This document shows positions 31,385 through 41,905 of a DNA stretch of 64,000 nt, in pieces. Both the position numbers and the translations under genes were made by a program. Under the pieces are notes generated by a model. It did not search any database, was not told where the DNA came from, and saw only the letters and a program-made list of their open reading frames with translations. Every line of letters starts with the position of its first letter. Position 1 is the first letter of the stretch. The DNA is from Argyresthia goedartella (lineage: Eukaryota; Arthropoda; Insecta; Lepidoptera; Argyresthiidae). Location: positions 46,214,208 through 46,278,207 of the forward strand of contig OX463806.1 in the NCBI GenBank assembly GCA_949825045.1, read 5' to 3'.

Positions 31385-32167
31385 TGATAAAAAACTTTTT
31401 TTCAAATAAATAAAAAAAAACAGAAAAATAAAATAAGTTGTATGGACTGCATTTATTGAACTGTAGTTCCTGCGAAACACCATAAGGCAAAAACACCGAA
31501 TCGTAGCTCATATTACTTATTTTTTATAAATATAGTAATAGTTAATAAAGTATTTTCAAGTTGAGAAGATATTTTTTTTTACTTGTCTTGTTTTTTTTAC
31601 TTGGTTTGGCAGAGCAATGAACAGGTGCGGTTTGTTTAATTAGTTTAATTTAATATTTTAATCATAGATATTTGCAATAAAAATGTGGTTTTAATGTTAC
31701 AAAAAAGTTTTTGAAGTGCTTACGTTTGCAAGTTTGACACGTAATTTTTTCGGTCTCTGGTCATGCTTGATACGTCTGCTGACCTTGGTATTTATAATTA
31801 ATTAATTAATGTTTAGTCCATGACGCGAAGCCTACGACCTTTATTTACATATATTTTATTTGATTTCAGGTAAGACTATGCGTCATAATTAGTTCGACGC
31901 TAATTACTTCAACTACGTACATAGTTTGAAAGATCATCAGGTGATTGCAGTTTGAAAAATATTGCGTCCTAAGGTAATTATTTAAAACGCTACGTAGATA
32001 GACTCAGTCCGCAGAATATTTGTTAAATAATAGCAGTTATTTTACTGTTGCTTATACGAGTACATCGTAGCCATCAAATATGGGATGATGTATGTAATGT
32101 ACCTTTGGTAGCAATGTCTTAGCCAGCATAGGTGTTTCGCTACGTTCTAATTTTAGTGAACGTACTA
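31385..32167. other. Unassigned AT-rich DNA with a ratchet-like splice motif
   Basis: No gene seen. TTTATTTGATTTCAG|GTAAGA at 31855-31875 places a 3' splice site directly against a 5' splice site on the plus strand. Confidence 0.35.
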
Positions 32168-32297
32168 AAATTCCAAATGTCTTTATTACGTAGATATTTA
32201 CATATACTTAGCAATCGTCATTTTTTGCCACTTCTCTACATTGGACCACTGTGGGAGAAGCAGGGCGTAGAAACTCCCACAGATTGATTTTTAGATA
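32168..32297 (-). mobile_element. LINE 3' UTR scrap (family of 25.0-26.2 kb)
   Basis: The minus-strand 3' UTR blocks CTCCCACAGTGGTCCAATGT and ATATGTAAATATCTACG are the same as at 12960-13020. It ends with a single ATTCCAA unit. Only about 130 bp are present, an extreme 5' truncation. Confidence 0.85.
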
Positions 32298-32359
32298 GTA
32301 CTTCGATTCTAGTAGTATATTATTCGGAAGTTTTAACAGTGATTGAAACCTTCATCTCT

Positions 32360-32480
32360 GTGGCAATATACTAGACCCGTGATAAGAAAAATTATCAATT
32401 GATTGAACTGGTTAAACTTGGGGACAACTGTGCTTGTGCCACCCCGTATAGGAAAAGGCGTGACGCTATGTGTTTAGTAG
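32360..32480 (+). repeat. REP-1 fragment
   Basis: GGGGACAACTGTGCTTGTGC then CACCCCGTATAGGAAAAGGC and GTGACGCTATG match the REP-1 3' side. Confidence 0.7.
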
Positions 32481-32889
32481 TCGCCGTAAATATTTACTAA
32501 AATACGAACATTATGAATCCGTTCAGCAAATACTAACACTAGTTAATCGCGCTATACCGTTAGCTTGAGTACCTCGATCGTCTCTCGAGATCTCAAGACG
32601 CGGGTCATTCAATACCGCGCCAGATTGTGCTCAGAGAAAAATATCGACAAAAAATTATGTTTTTTGCTATCGCTGTACACATGTCAGGTTTGGGTACAGG
32701 GCGAGTTGGGAGGATATCCGAGCTTTTTCTGAACTTTCTTATAACATCCTGAAAGCTTATTAAATTAAAGTGTTTCGTTTGAGAATGTTTTACAAACGTT
32801 TAGGGGCCCATACTTGATTTAATTTTGTTACATTGATAACTTCCACATTGGAATAAATGCTTGGGAGCGGAACTCAATGTCATGTTGAC
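32481..32889. other. Unassigned DNA
   Basis: Nothing recognised. Confidence 0.35.
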
Positions 32890-33148
32890 GACCCGAATGG
32901 CCGAGTGGGCAGTGACCCTGCCTACGAAGCCAAGTGCCCCGGGTTCGAGTCCCGGTGGGGGCAAATATTTGTTTGATGAGAACCGACGTTTGTACCCTAG
33001 TTCTGGTTGTTTATCTATCTAAGTATAATATTTCTCTATATAAGTATGTGTATCGTTCTCTAGTACCCAAGATACAGGGAATCCTAGTTTGGGGCTATAC
33101 CAATGTGTGTAAATAGTGTCCAAGATATATATTATTATAATTATTATA
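32890..33148 (+). mobile_element. SINE-B copy, full length
   Basis: Head GACCCGAATGGCCGAGTGGG, anticodon-like CTGCCTACGAAGCC, then GGGTTCGAGTCCCGGTGGGG (B box with stem). The body follows: GTTTGATGAGAACCGACG, AAGTATGTGTATCG, GATACAGGGAATCC and GTGTGTAAATAGTGTCCAAG. The tail is ATATTATTATAATTATTA. It is the reference copy for the family in this window. The A box TGGCCGAGTGGG fits the pol III consensus and resembles serine/leucine-type tRNA heads. Confidence 0.9.
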
Positions 33149-34344
33149 TGTTTAGCACTGTTCACTTGCTCGGGACATAACTCGGTCTTATACTTATCTT
33201 AACAATTTGTACAGACAACAAGATCCCTGGACCAAATTGATGTTTGATAATAATAATAATAAAACACAGAGGTAGTTCGACAGGTCCAACAAGAAAACCA
33301 CACGTCTCAGATCGTTTTGTTCGGTCGAGAGTCCTTTGAATTTGCAGTCCTTCTTACAACATGTTGCGTTAATGTTTTTATATAGTTTATCATGTGGTAT
33401 ACCTACACAGGGTATTTGTTACATCGATGAAAATACTTTAAATGAAGATAAGATAGTACAGATTATTTAGAACTATTACGGCCGAACCGAAGACGTTTCG
33501 TTTTTATCGCTGATTTTATTATTGTTTGACGAAAAACCCCTGCATTTTAGATTTGATTGGTAATCATTGCGATTTTGAACATTAACTGATTTATTTATCA
33601 ATATTTTCTAATGATTTGCTATGGAAGTAATCTAAAAAAACTTGTGTTAGGCATCTGTGAGTTAAGACTTGTTGTAAACCGACCTTTGCTGGAAAATTTA
33701 CACTGCTTTTAAGGAAGGTTTTTTGAGTGCATTTTTGGAAAAAAAATCATAGGATGTATATGACTTCAAAAAAATTTCGAGGCGTTATTCCAAAATCTAC
33801 AAACAAATTCAATATTTTATATTGTTTTTCCAAACTTACATCACATCATGCTTAAACATGCATATTACAACTTAAATAAATAAACATTTCATGTGTAAAA
33901 TTATTCTAAAGTATCACTTAAGCGAGGAATTTCGTAGGAAATAATTTGTTTAATAAACCTAAATTTCTCGCAAACCTATCACTTCAGTTTTTTTTTTGTT
34001 TTTTTGATGACCCTCTATCGTTTTATGTAACTTTTAATATGCGCCACTAACGTGAAAAGAAAAAAAAATGTAGAATGAAAGAAAAAAAATCTATATCAAT
34101 TTGGTTCGGAGGTCGTAATTGCAATAATTTATGAGATACCATTGTAAATGATATCTCAAAAGATAGAGTAATATCCAAGCATGTTTTTAAAGCGATTTTC
34201 TCATTAAAACTTCCTTCGAAATTAGAGTTTTGTTTTTCCTCTAACATTCAAATCTGCCAGTTCCCTTGAAACGCTAGCTCAGTGCGGATTGATGGAAGGG
34301 TGCAGAGATTATTTTTGAAATTAGTAGTTATGTATGTTAGGAAA
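33149..34344. other. Unassigned AT-rich DNA
   Basis: About 1.2 kb without recognisable elements; homopolymer A/T runs at 33988-34100. A short minus-strand frame at 34047-34247 is not recognised. Confidence 0.35.
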
Positions 34345-34545
34345 TACCTTTAGGGACCAAGGCGGTAACAGAGTGGCTGTCCAGAACCGCAAGGCGTCTA
34401 GTGGGCAGACCACCAACCAGATGGACGGACGATATCATCGGCATAGTTGGCAAGCAGTGGCTGCGGGAGGCAAGGGACCGGAGTAGATGGCTTGGTCAAG
34501 AGGAGGCCTATACCCAGCAGTGGGTAAATGTGGGCTGATTTATTG
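34345..34545 (+). pseudogene. RTE-type LINE extreme C-terminus
   Basis: Encodes 'LVGRPPTRWTDDIIGIVGKQ', 'WLREARDRSRWLGQEEAY' and 'TQQWVNVG' then stop. The GRPPTRW.DD and QQW blocks are RTE hallmarks. It differs in wording from both other RTE fragments. A poly-A tail is lacking or eroded. Confidence 0.8.
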
Positions 34546-36098
34546 AAAGGTTAATTATCCACAACAAATGCGGTCGGAAATGTCCTGAATGATTTCGAGA
34601 AAGGGATGGTACGGCTATGCGCTGCTTCGACTTGGCGGGGGCACTGCCGTGGTCCCAGATAATACTATGGTCTTAAAAGCTGACTAAAAGTTGATAAAGC
34701 ATCACTACAAACAACTCCGTGAGTCCGTTAGTCAAAGGGTCCGTGTGATAATCAAATTATCGAAACGATATTTTGAACAGTTTACTTGACAGTTTGTAAC
34801 GAACAATGCGGGTCGGCTGGTGCGCACACACACAACATACGAGCTGTCTTTATGTCAGATCAAATTACTTAAACAGCCCTACACGTGGGCCCTCGGTAGG
34901 GCAAATAGATTCCTCAAAGTCTAACAAGGTCTCTGGTGTGATTAAAAACGAATAGAAACAGAGTATCAATTGCTCGAACGGGCGCAAAATGCCGCAGTCG
35001 CCGACAAGCCAAATACGGCATTTTACGCCCTTGGAAGCAATCAGTATACCTACTTCTGTTGCTAATCCTGCTTCGTATATAAGAGACTAGGGCCCCAGGT
35101 GCCTCTACCACTGCGCATGGACAAATTGCGTGCCGCTATTTTTTATGTTGAACAAAGGAAACATAACATTTAACCTAGCAGAGAAGTTCCAAAAGACCTA
35201 ACTACCTCCATACAGGAATACAACGTCAAGCCGCTGCCAGATCCCCCGCGAAAGGCAGGCAGGGCAACGCACTCGGCGGCGCCGGCGCACAATTTCCCGC
35301 TTCAGTTGACAGAGATTTGATTACCAAGCAGCGAGCCGCCAAGACCTCACAGGCGGGATATTAAATAACCAGCGATGCTGTTTTATGTTTTACTCATGTA
35401 TGTCTCCTAAAGTTACACCGTCTGTATTTTGCATTGTTCTTATTTGGAGAGTCGCAGGCTCTAAACCGAAAATCGTTCTGCTATGGTGTATAATCTACTA
35501 GCCCTATATCTAACCTTCTAAATTATGTGGTCGTTATACGGTTTTCTTTGTTTATTGTTAGGTTCTTATGAAATAAGAATGATATCTGAAGATTGGCTAA
35601 GCGAATTGTTTGTATTCTCTCCTGATTGGCCCTGCTACCGCGAAATACTAAAATCCTCTAGCTGCTTAAGCTCTATTTGCACATTTTTGATCTATCCTAT
35701 GTTTATTGCTCTTGCTCTTAAGCGTCATCTCTGGCGCCCAATTCTGCGTGCACAATGACCGATCTGTGACAATGACGCGACGCAATGGTCAACTTTAGGT
35801 ATCCTTTAATTTTTGGCGTTTGGAGAGTATTTTTTAGGTAATTAATGGTAGAAATTAAGGTTTTTGCTTATCATCTAAATTAGTAGTAAATCAAAGAGAA
35901 AGGGATTGCAAAAACATCAGATAAAGGATACTCAGCGGTCATTGCCTACCAGAAGTGGGCCCCTGTAGTGTGTCGTATTAAGAGTAGCAAGCAACTATTC
36001 TCATTCTGAAAATCTTTCGCTATACTACTAATGCCATCTACTCGTTTGCCGTAAATAAAGTAGCTCTGGCTTTTGTGATAACATAAATCACCGCCACC
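34546..36098. other. Unassigned DNA
   Basis: No supported gene. 35225-35345 is GC-rich (contains ACTCGGCGGCGCCGGCGCAC). A 77-codon hydrophobic frame at 35525-35758 has no recognisable motif. Confidence 0.35.
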
Positions 36099-36896
36099 TA
36101 GTGTAGATCGCGTGAACCCCGTACAAAGAGATACCTATTTGAGTTCAACGAGTTCCATTCTGAAGCGACAGATGGCGCTTCTGTTGGATTAATTGCACTG
36201 ACATCTAGTGAAAGCTTTAAGAAACAATGAGTTCTTAATTCATCTTATGGTTGCGTTTAGATCGGTAGATGGCGCAGTTGGCTAGTGAAATCCCGCGTAA
36301 TCGAGTTTTTATAGTTCTGGACAAAGACGGTAAAAGGGGGCTAATTGGCATTGAGGGGCTAATTGAAACTAATAGAAAAAGCAGCCAAATCTCTGCATTT
36401 TGTTTTACTTCCAATTAGCCCCTCAATTCCAATATGTATACAATAATATATTCCGGTAAAAGGGGGCTACTTTTACTGGTACTAAGTTATCCACTAGTTC
36501 TGGAAAGCTAAACGTACCTATCACACGGTAGTGAATCAAGCCAAGTTCGAGCACAGATACAGGCGACGCATCTGCTATGTGTTTTATAATTTAATATGTC
36601 TACCTTACCTACCTAGTTATTAGCGTTATAGTATAGAATAAGTAGACTAATGGGCTAAAATACCAAACCAACATTTTGATTTATATTGATTAGGCCCTTT
36701 TCTAATACATTTGGGTTAAAAAGGTACCTAGGTTAATTTGAAAATACTAGCTAAAAGCCATTGAAGCCGAAGACCTACCTACTACTTAAATCTAAAATAA
36801 GCACTTGCCATTAAACTATACTTAAGGCATATACTCTACAGTTCCTTCTCCTTTTTCTCTCATCGGCTCTCATATCAACGTCTCTCTCTGGAAAAC
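36099..36896. repeat. Segmental duplication copy 1
   Basis: Shares an ordered series with copy 2 (36897-37860): GCGTGAACC, CAACGAGTTCCATT, GAAGCGACAGATGGCGCTTC, GCACTGACATCTAGTGAAAG, AGATGGCGCAGTTGGCTAGT, CTAGTTCTGGA, CAAGCCAAGTT, GTAGACTAATG, AACATTTTGATTTAT, ATTAAACTATACT and CTCATCGGCTCTCAT. Unit length is about 800 bp. Unlike copy 2 it carries a fold-back insert at 36329-36490. Confidence 0.85.
36329..36490. repeat. Fold-back insert in duplication copy 1
   Basis: GAGGGGCTAATTG (about 36353-36365) is complementary to CAATTAGCCCCTC (36413-36425). The direct repeat CGGTAAAAGGGGGCTA occurs at about 36329-36344 and 36453-36468. The segment is missing from duplication copy 2, so it was inserted there or lost here. 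It could be a small MITE. Confidence 0.6.
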
Positions 36897-37860
36897 TTGA
36901 GCGTGAACCTTGTACAGAGAGAAACCTATTCGAGTGCAACGAGTTCCATTATGAAGCGACAGATGGCGCTTCTGTAGGAGGAATTGCACTGACATCTAGT
37001 GAAAGCTTTCAGAAACAAATGAGTTCACAATTCTTATCACAAGGGTAGGGTGCGTTTAGATCGTTAGATGGCGCAGTTGGCTAGTACAATCCCGAGAAAT
37101 CGAGTTGTGTTTGTTCTGGACAAAGAGTATAGAACCACTAGTTCTGGAATGGCCGAGTCGGCAGTGACCCTGCCTGCCTACGAATCCAAGGGTCTCGGGT
37201 TCGAGTCACGGTGGGGGCAAATATTTGTTTGATGAGAACGGATGTTTGTAGCCTAGTCATGGTTGTTTATCTATCTAAGTATAATATTTATCTATATAAG
37301 TATGTGTATCGCTGTCTAGTACCCAAGATACAGGGAATCCTAGTTTGGGGCTAGTTCAATGTGTGTAAAATAGTGTTCAATGTAATAAAAAAAAAACGTA
37401 TCAAGACACACTGTCAAGCCAAGTTGAAGCATAGATATTGGCGACGAATCAGCCATAATTACCTACCTTACCTACCTGGTTATTAGGGTTGTAGAATAGA
37501 TTAAGTAGACTAATGAGCAAAAATACCAAACTAACATTTTGATTTATAATGATAATAAGGCCCTTTTCAACTAGAAATCTACCAACTTCTAATCGATTAT
37601 GGGGAAAATAGGTAGGTGAATTTGTTTTTTTTAAGTTAATAAAAACATTGAATCCGGAGACCTACCTTCTACTTACCTACCTACTGAGTTTCTCTTGTAA
37701 CCAATGGTTTATGTTTTTCTATAACCTTAAAAAAGGGTTAATAAATCCAGCATAAGCACTAACCATTAAACTATACTAAAGGTACTAAGATACCCTACAC
37801 TTTTATTCTCCTTTTTATCTCATCGGCTCTCATAACAACGACTGGCAAACTAGAACTACA
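36897..37860. repeat. Segmental duplication copy 2
   Basis: Second copy of the tandem unit, same order of blocks as copy 1, lengthened by a SINE-B insertion at 37146-37396 and by small indels. Divergence is visible but modest, so the duplication predates the SINE insertion. Confidence 0.85.
37146..37396 (+). mobile_element. SINE-B copy inside duplication copy 2
   Basis: Starts GAATGGCCGAGTCGGCAGTG, slightly truncated at the head, then GGGTTCGAGTCACGG, GATACAGGGAATCCTAG and a tail of TGTAATAAAAAAAAAA. It interrupts the CTAGTTCTGGA block that is continuous in copy 1. Confidence 0.85.
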
Positions 37861-38464
37861 AATAAATAAACCCTTTGTTTAGTACAACAGCTTGCCTCCA
37901 TAATCATATCTACAACTGGCACACAACACCACACCTCTATTGCCACAGGCATTGGGCTTATTATTCTACATTATATTGTGATTCGCACAGGTTTGCCTTT
38001 ATCGTCTCCTTTTAAGGTATGAAGCTAGTTGATTACGTACTGAAGGATCAGTGATCACGTCATTTTTGCTGCTTGTCCTGATATGGTCGCATATTATTCA
38101 ATATTTATGTTTAGAACAACATGTAATTGATCTCGAGATGTCTTAGTTCTTAGCCGTCTCAGGTGATCTTCTGAGTTAATCATTAACCTAGATTCGGCTT
38201 CGGAGCCGCTTAGATTTAGAAGTAATGATAAGCTTTGCGATTTGAGTAAAACATCAACTATATTTTATTCCGTAGGTATGTGGTACTGATATGTAGAGGT
38301 TATTATGCAAATAGTTTGGTGCGACTAGTATATCTATAAAATTAAATTTAACAATCCCTGACCCAATAAATAGAACCTTCATTCATTCATTCATTATCTT
38401 GTCGGTGGAGTTCCTTCCATGCATTTCTACACACGGCCCTCTCCTTGACGTCCTGATACGACAC
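37861..38464. other. Unassigned DNA
   Basis: No gene; (TTCA)n at 38381-38394. Confidence 0.35.
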
Positions 38465-38705
38465 TACATTGAATTGAATTGAATTATTTGAATTAAACCT
38501 AAAATTTCTAAAATTTGCTTAACTTGTTTCCTTGTTAAACTGATAACTTTTGAGCCACTAAACCGATTTTGTTGACAAATACATGAACCTTCTACCAATA
38601 AAAACGCATTAAATTCCGTCAATCCATTTGAGCGATAGGGTGCCACAGACATACAGAAACTTCAAACTTATAACACCCCTCGTTTTTCGTCGGGGGTTTA
38701 ACAAC
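38465..38705 (-). repeat. REP-3 single copy
   Basis: The minus strand reads TAAACCCCCGACGAAAAACG, AGGGGTGTTATAAGTTTGA, CTGTATGTCTGTGGCACC and CGCTCAAATGGATTGACGG, then AAAATCGGTT, the same order as one unit of the array at 4465-5400 but without TG expansion. Confidence 0.75.
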
Positions 38706-38881
38706 AACATCTGTAATAAACTTAGCGTGACGCCTTTTCCCATACGGGGTCATCTCCATAGCAGTGGCGATGGTCTTACCCTCTGTTACGCCAAATTGAC
38801 TTGGTACCTATTGAATTGCTGGATAAATGTGGGCACAACTGTGCCTGCTCCACGCCGTATGCAAAAAGCCGTGATGCTAAT
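38706..38881 (+). repeat. REP-1 copy with terminal inverted repeats
   Basis: The left end TTAGCGTGACGCCTTTTCCC+ATACGG is complementary, with a few mismatches, to the right end CCGTATGCAAAAAGCCGTGA+TGCTAA. Between lie CTCCATAGCAGTGGCGATGG and GTGGGCACAACTGTGCC. This copy suggests the CATACGG repeat can exist as an inverted-repeat unit independent of the SINE-A head. Confidence 0.65.
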
Positions 38882-38994
38882 TTTATTACTCCAAACGCAA
38901 GGTGAAGCAAATGCGTGGTATCTTATGCGTGGTCCCGCTGGACCGATGAACAGAGTATAATCGGCTGAGACACCTCTGAAAAGAACCTTTATTT

Positions 38995-39300
38995 TAAGAC
39001 GCTTTTATTAGCTTCATCTGTAACTAAATATGTTAAAAAATCTTGCAAGGGAAATTTCACCGACTTTCCCGGTTTCCGATTGAGCTTAAATTTGGAATAA
39101 TTATGTAAGTTCTGTGACAATGCAATATTATGATACCATGGAGCTGATCTGATGATGGAGCCGGATGGGGTCACAGGAACTCTGTAATAAAATAACACAA
39201 TCCTACCGAGTTAAGGCTCTTTAGACACGTCTCGGTTTCGTCTCGTCATGATGGATTAGTGAGGGTATCGAGCTGATCTGATGAATGGACCTGAAGGTGG
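38995..39300 (-). repeat. Interspersed repeat (GAGCTGATCTGATGATGGAG type)
   Basis: Contains AATATTATGATACCATGGAG, CTGATCTGATGATGGAGCCG, GTCACAGGAACTCTGTAATA and a second partial GAGCTGATCTGATGAATGGA at 39271-39290. I recall this as a common lepidopteran repeat. Confidence 0.55.
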
Positions 39301-39415
39301 ATAGTGTAACTTTTCAACGAATATTATAAACCGTTTTTAGGTATTTAAACTACCTAATTATACAAGTTCAACGCCCAGTCACTAACTAGTAGCATCGATG
39401 TTCTATCTATATAAA

Positions 39416-39927
39416 GAGCTTTGTGGTCTAATGTGTTTCACGGTTAATAATAATAATAATACCTTGGACACAATTTACACACATTGATCTAGCCCCAAAC
39501 TAGGATTCCCTGTATCTTGGGTACTAGACAACGATACACATACTTATATAGATAAATATTATACTTAGATAGACAAACAACCATGACTAGGATACAAACA
39601 TGCGTTCTCATCAAACAAATATTTGACCCCACCGGGACTCGAACCCGGGGCCCTTGGCTCCATAGGCAGAGTCACTGCCGACTCGGCCATTCGGGTCGTC
39701 AAAATTGTGTCAATTGTTGCTTCTGACACAGGATATTGCAGGTTCGAATACTAACCATGTACCAATGAGATAGGTAATTGATCTTAAGCACATTATCGGA
39801 CCTTCCGTTGGAGGTGTGTAGTATGTAATAGTAAAACCCCTCCATCAACCCGCATTGAGCCAGCGTGTTGAGGTATGGCTTAATCTTACTCGTATTCGGA
39901 TAAAGGCCGGTAGGGACATTAATGGTA
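39416..39927 (+). mobile_element. SINE-A copy split by SINE-B
   Basis: Head GAGCTTTGTGGTCTAATGTG (39416) is separated from the rest of the tRNA-like part (TTGCTTCTGACACAGG, then GCAGGTTCGAATACTAACC near 39738) by the minus-strand SINE-B at 39446-39697. The body continues with CATGTACCAATGAGATAGGT, TCAACCCGCATTGAGCCAGC and GGGACATTAATGG. Confidence 0.85.
39446..39697 (-). mobile_element. SINE-B copy nested in the SINE-A promoter
   Basis: (AAT)n tail at 39446-39460, SINE-B body, B box and head ending GACCCGAATGGCCGAGTCGG at 39697. It lies between the A box and B box of SINE-A, which would silence the older SINE. Confidence 0.9.
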
Positions 39928-39954
39928 TACATTTATTATATTATCTATTATCTA

Positions 39955-40215
39955 TATAAATAAAAAATAATCCCGAAATGTGTTGATAAGCGCAAAGCTC
40001 GCTGCGCCTATTTCGATAAACTTTTTTTAAACGAAAGGTACAGCAAATAAAAACCCATTTAGTATGGGGATTTTCTATGAGAATTCAAGAACGGTGGCGG
40101 ACGTAAACATAAATACACATACAATTGCTTCCGACCCCACACTAGGCTACCCTGTGTCGTGGGAACCAGCAACACCGTCATCACGCACATATGAACATCA
40201 ACCTGTGGATTTATT
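39955..40215 (-). repeat. Unnamed repeat, then SINE-C body without head
   Basis: 39960-40090 has AAATGTGTTGATAAGCGCAA and CTGCGCCTATTTCGATAAAC, reminiscent of a common repeat. 40105-40215 on the minus strand carries GTTGCTGGTTCCCACGACAC, AGGGTAGCCTAGTGTGGGGT and CGGAAGCAATTGTATGTG, the SINE-C body; the tRNA-like head is absent. Confidence 0.6.
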
Positions 40216-40282
40216 TTCATAGTCATTTTAAAGAGTTATAATGTCATCATGTATGTTTCTAAGTTAAACTAAGATCAGTAAA

Positions 40283-40558
40283 TTATTTATTGGATGCCGT
40301 CGGGGTGCCGCGCTTTCGATTCGCTCGTTTTTCGTCTGTGATTCGAAGCGGCCAATTCTCTTGGCCGGACGATGTCTGCCGGGTCAGCAAGTTATAAATG
40401 GTTTTCATGATGAGTTTCATAGCAACAACAAGTCCCGCAGGATACATCCAGCAAGAAACAGTCGAAATAAAACCCAAATGAAATCGTGAGATACCTATTT
40501 GCACATGTTGATGCCTTCTGGCAGCGACGAGCATAAAATCAGCAAACAGGTTTCGCAC
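40283..40558 (-). other. Unrecognised 91-codon open frame
   Basis: The minus-strand frame starts 'MRNLFADFMLVAARRHQHVQ', includes a hydrophobic segment 'LGFISTVSCWMYPAGLVVAM' and ends basic. I do not recognise a domain. The DNA around CTGACCCGGCAGACATCGTC resembles a motif I associate with lepidopteran repeats, so chance openness within a repeat is the simpler reading. No splice or polyadenylation context settles it. Confidence 0.2.
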
Positions 40559-40857
40559 AGGATTAATTATAATATTTATTAGTGTTAATATGTTAGCGTA
40601 ATTTAATCAAAATACGCAAATACCAACATAAAATGCTCTTGTCTGACTGCTGAATATGTATTGACTTGGGAGCATATGTCGCCGCTTGTAAATGTTTGAG
40701 AATGACTCGGTGGTGGGAAAAATTATGATATTTAGCTATTTTAATGAGTGGCATGCTAAATACATTCATAACCAGATCGGCGTTGCGAGCCATTGGAAAA
40801 GGAAGAATTGAGGGAAACCCATGATACATTTTCTCGATTTTGAGGAAAAAAGTAAAC
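40559..40857. other. Unassigned DNA
   Basis: A short minus-strand frame (40593-40829) is present but unrecognised. Confidence 0.3.
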
Positions 40858-41700
40858 CAAATCCCAATCCCAATCCCAAATGTCTTTATTACTGTAGATA
40901 TTTACATATACATAGCAATCGTCATTTTTTTGCCACTTCTCTACATTGGACCACTGTGGGAGTTTCTACACTGTGGGAGAGAAGGGCGTAGAAACTCCCA
41001 CAAATTGATTTTTAGATCTCTTTTAAAAATTGCTTGTGCTTTCGCATACGGGGTGACAGAGGCACACTTACGCACAAGCATAGCCACCAATTCAATAGTA
41101 CCTAGTCCTAGCCTATACCTAGATTCGAAGTTTTTTTCCTAAGCGATAGAAAAATTATTTAATTTTTTCATTAGTTTGTTTGCTGTTTGACAGAATACAA
41201 AAAATTAAAATACATTTTATTGAGAACACATAAAATGAGCTTGTATTTAAACGATTACCAAAAACGCACCTATTTTACTACCAATAAATTCAAAATGACT
41301 GCCAAAATGGATAAATAGCCACCAAATTGTGTTTGGATAAATGATCACCAAACTTCTTTTTATGTTTTGTGTACTTAAGTTTATGTTTTAAGTATTTTTT
41401 GTTGTTATTACATGTTCAACCTAACACGAAGGATTAAGGGGGCTTCGCTTCGCTTACCCCCTTTACCCTTCACCTAAGCTACCGCAATATTTTGCCCTAA
41501 TATTTTTTGCAACTTTTGGTGGACATTTAGCCATTTTGGGTAGGAAAAAAATATTTTGGTGGTCATTATATTTGTTGCCCTTAACTAATACAAATTTATA
41601 ATATCATTATATCATAATTAATAAGTAGGAATAATTAACTACAAAATTATTAACAGCAAGTTCTGGGTTGAGCCAGATTAACCCCATACAACCACCATAG
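40858..41700 (-). mobile_element. LINE 3' UTR split by a repeat insertion
   Basis: The LINE 3' UTR of the 25-26 kb family lies in two pieces: 40858-41040 (GACGATTGCTATGTATATGT and GTGGTCCAATGTAGAGAAGT blocks) and 41575-41700 (TAATTTTGTAGTTAATTATT, CCAGAACTTGCTG and TATGGGGTTAATCTGGCTC). The intact copies join these directly at ..AGTTAAG|CAC... The end carries three 6-bp ATCCCA units at about 40861-40878. The inner part of the first piece has a local duplication of the GTGGGAGTTTCTAC block. Confidence 0.8.
41041..41574. mobile_element. Insertion in LINE 3' UTR: REP-1 end plus inverted-repeat module
   Basis: Begins TTCGCATACGGGGTGACAGA. The later part has ACCAAAAACGCACC... and GCCAAAATGGATAAATAGCC+ACCAAA at 41299-41320. 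These are inverted relative to TTTGGTGGACATTTAGCCAT+TTTGGG at 41515-41542. A 200-bp stretch (41041-41235) is nearly repeated at 41703-41905. Confidence 0.6.
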
Positions 41701-41702
41701 CG

Positions 41703-41905
41703 TCACCCTGTTTCGCATACGGGGTGACAGAGGCAAACTTACGCACACGCATAGCCACCCAATTCAATAGTACCTAGTCCTAGCCTATACCTAGATACGA
41801 AGTTTTTCTTCTAAGCGATAGGAAATATTGTTTAATTTTTTCATTTGTTTGTTTGCTGTTTGACAGCATACAAAAAATAAAAATACATTTTATTGAGAAC
41901 ACATA
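41703..41905. repeat. Second copy of the 41041-41235 segment
   Basis: TTTCGCATACGGGGTGACAG, CATAGCCACC, AATTCAATAGTACCTAGTCC+TAGCCTATACCTAGAT, TTTGTTTGCTGTTTGACAG and TTTTATTGAGAACACATAAA are all present in both copies with few differences. Confidence 0.9.

Noticed and set aside
32890..32965. True tRNA gene
   Set aside because: A and B boxes are present, but the same head is attached to a fixed body and ATT tail in several dispersed copies, so it is a SINE head. The same applies to 15037 and 27157.
35525..35758. Small hydrophobic 77-codon protein
   Set aside because: No signal for translation or splicing and no family resemblance.
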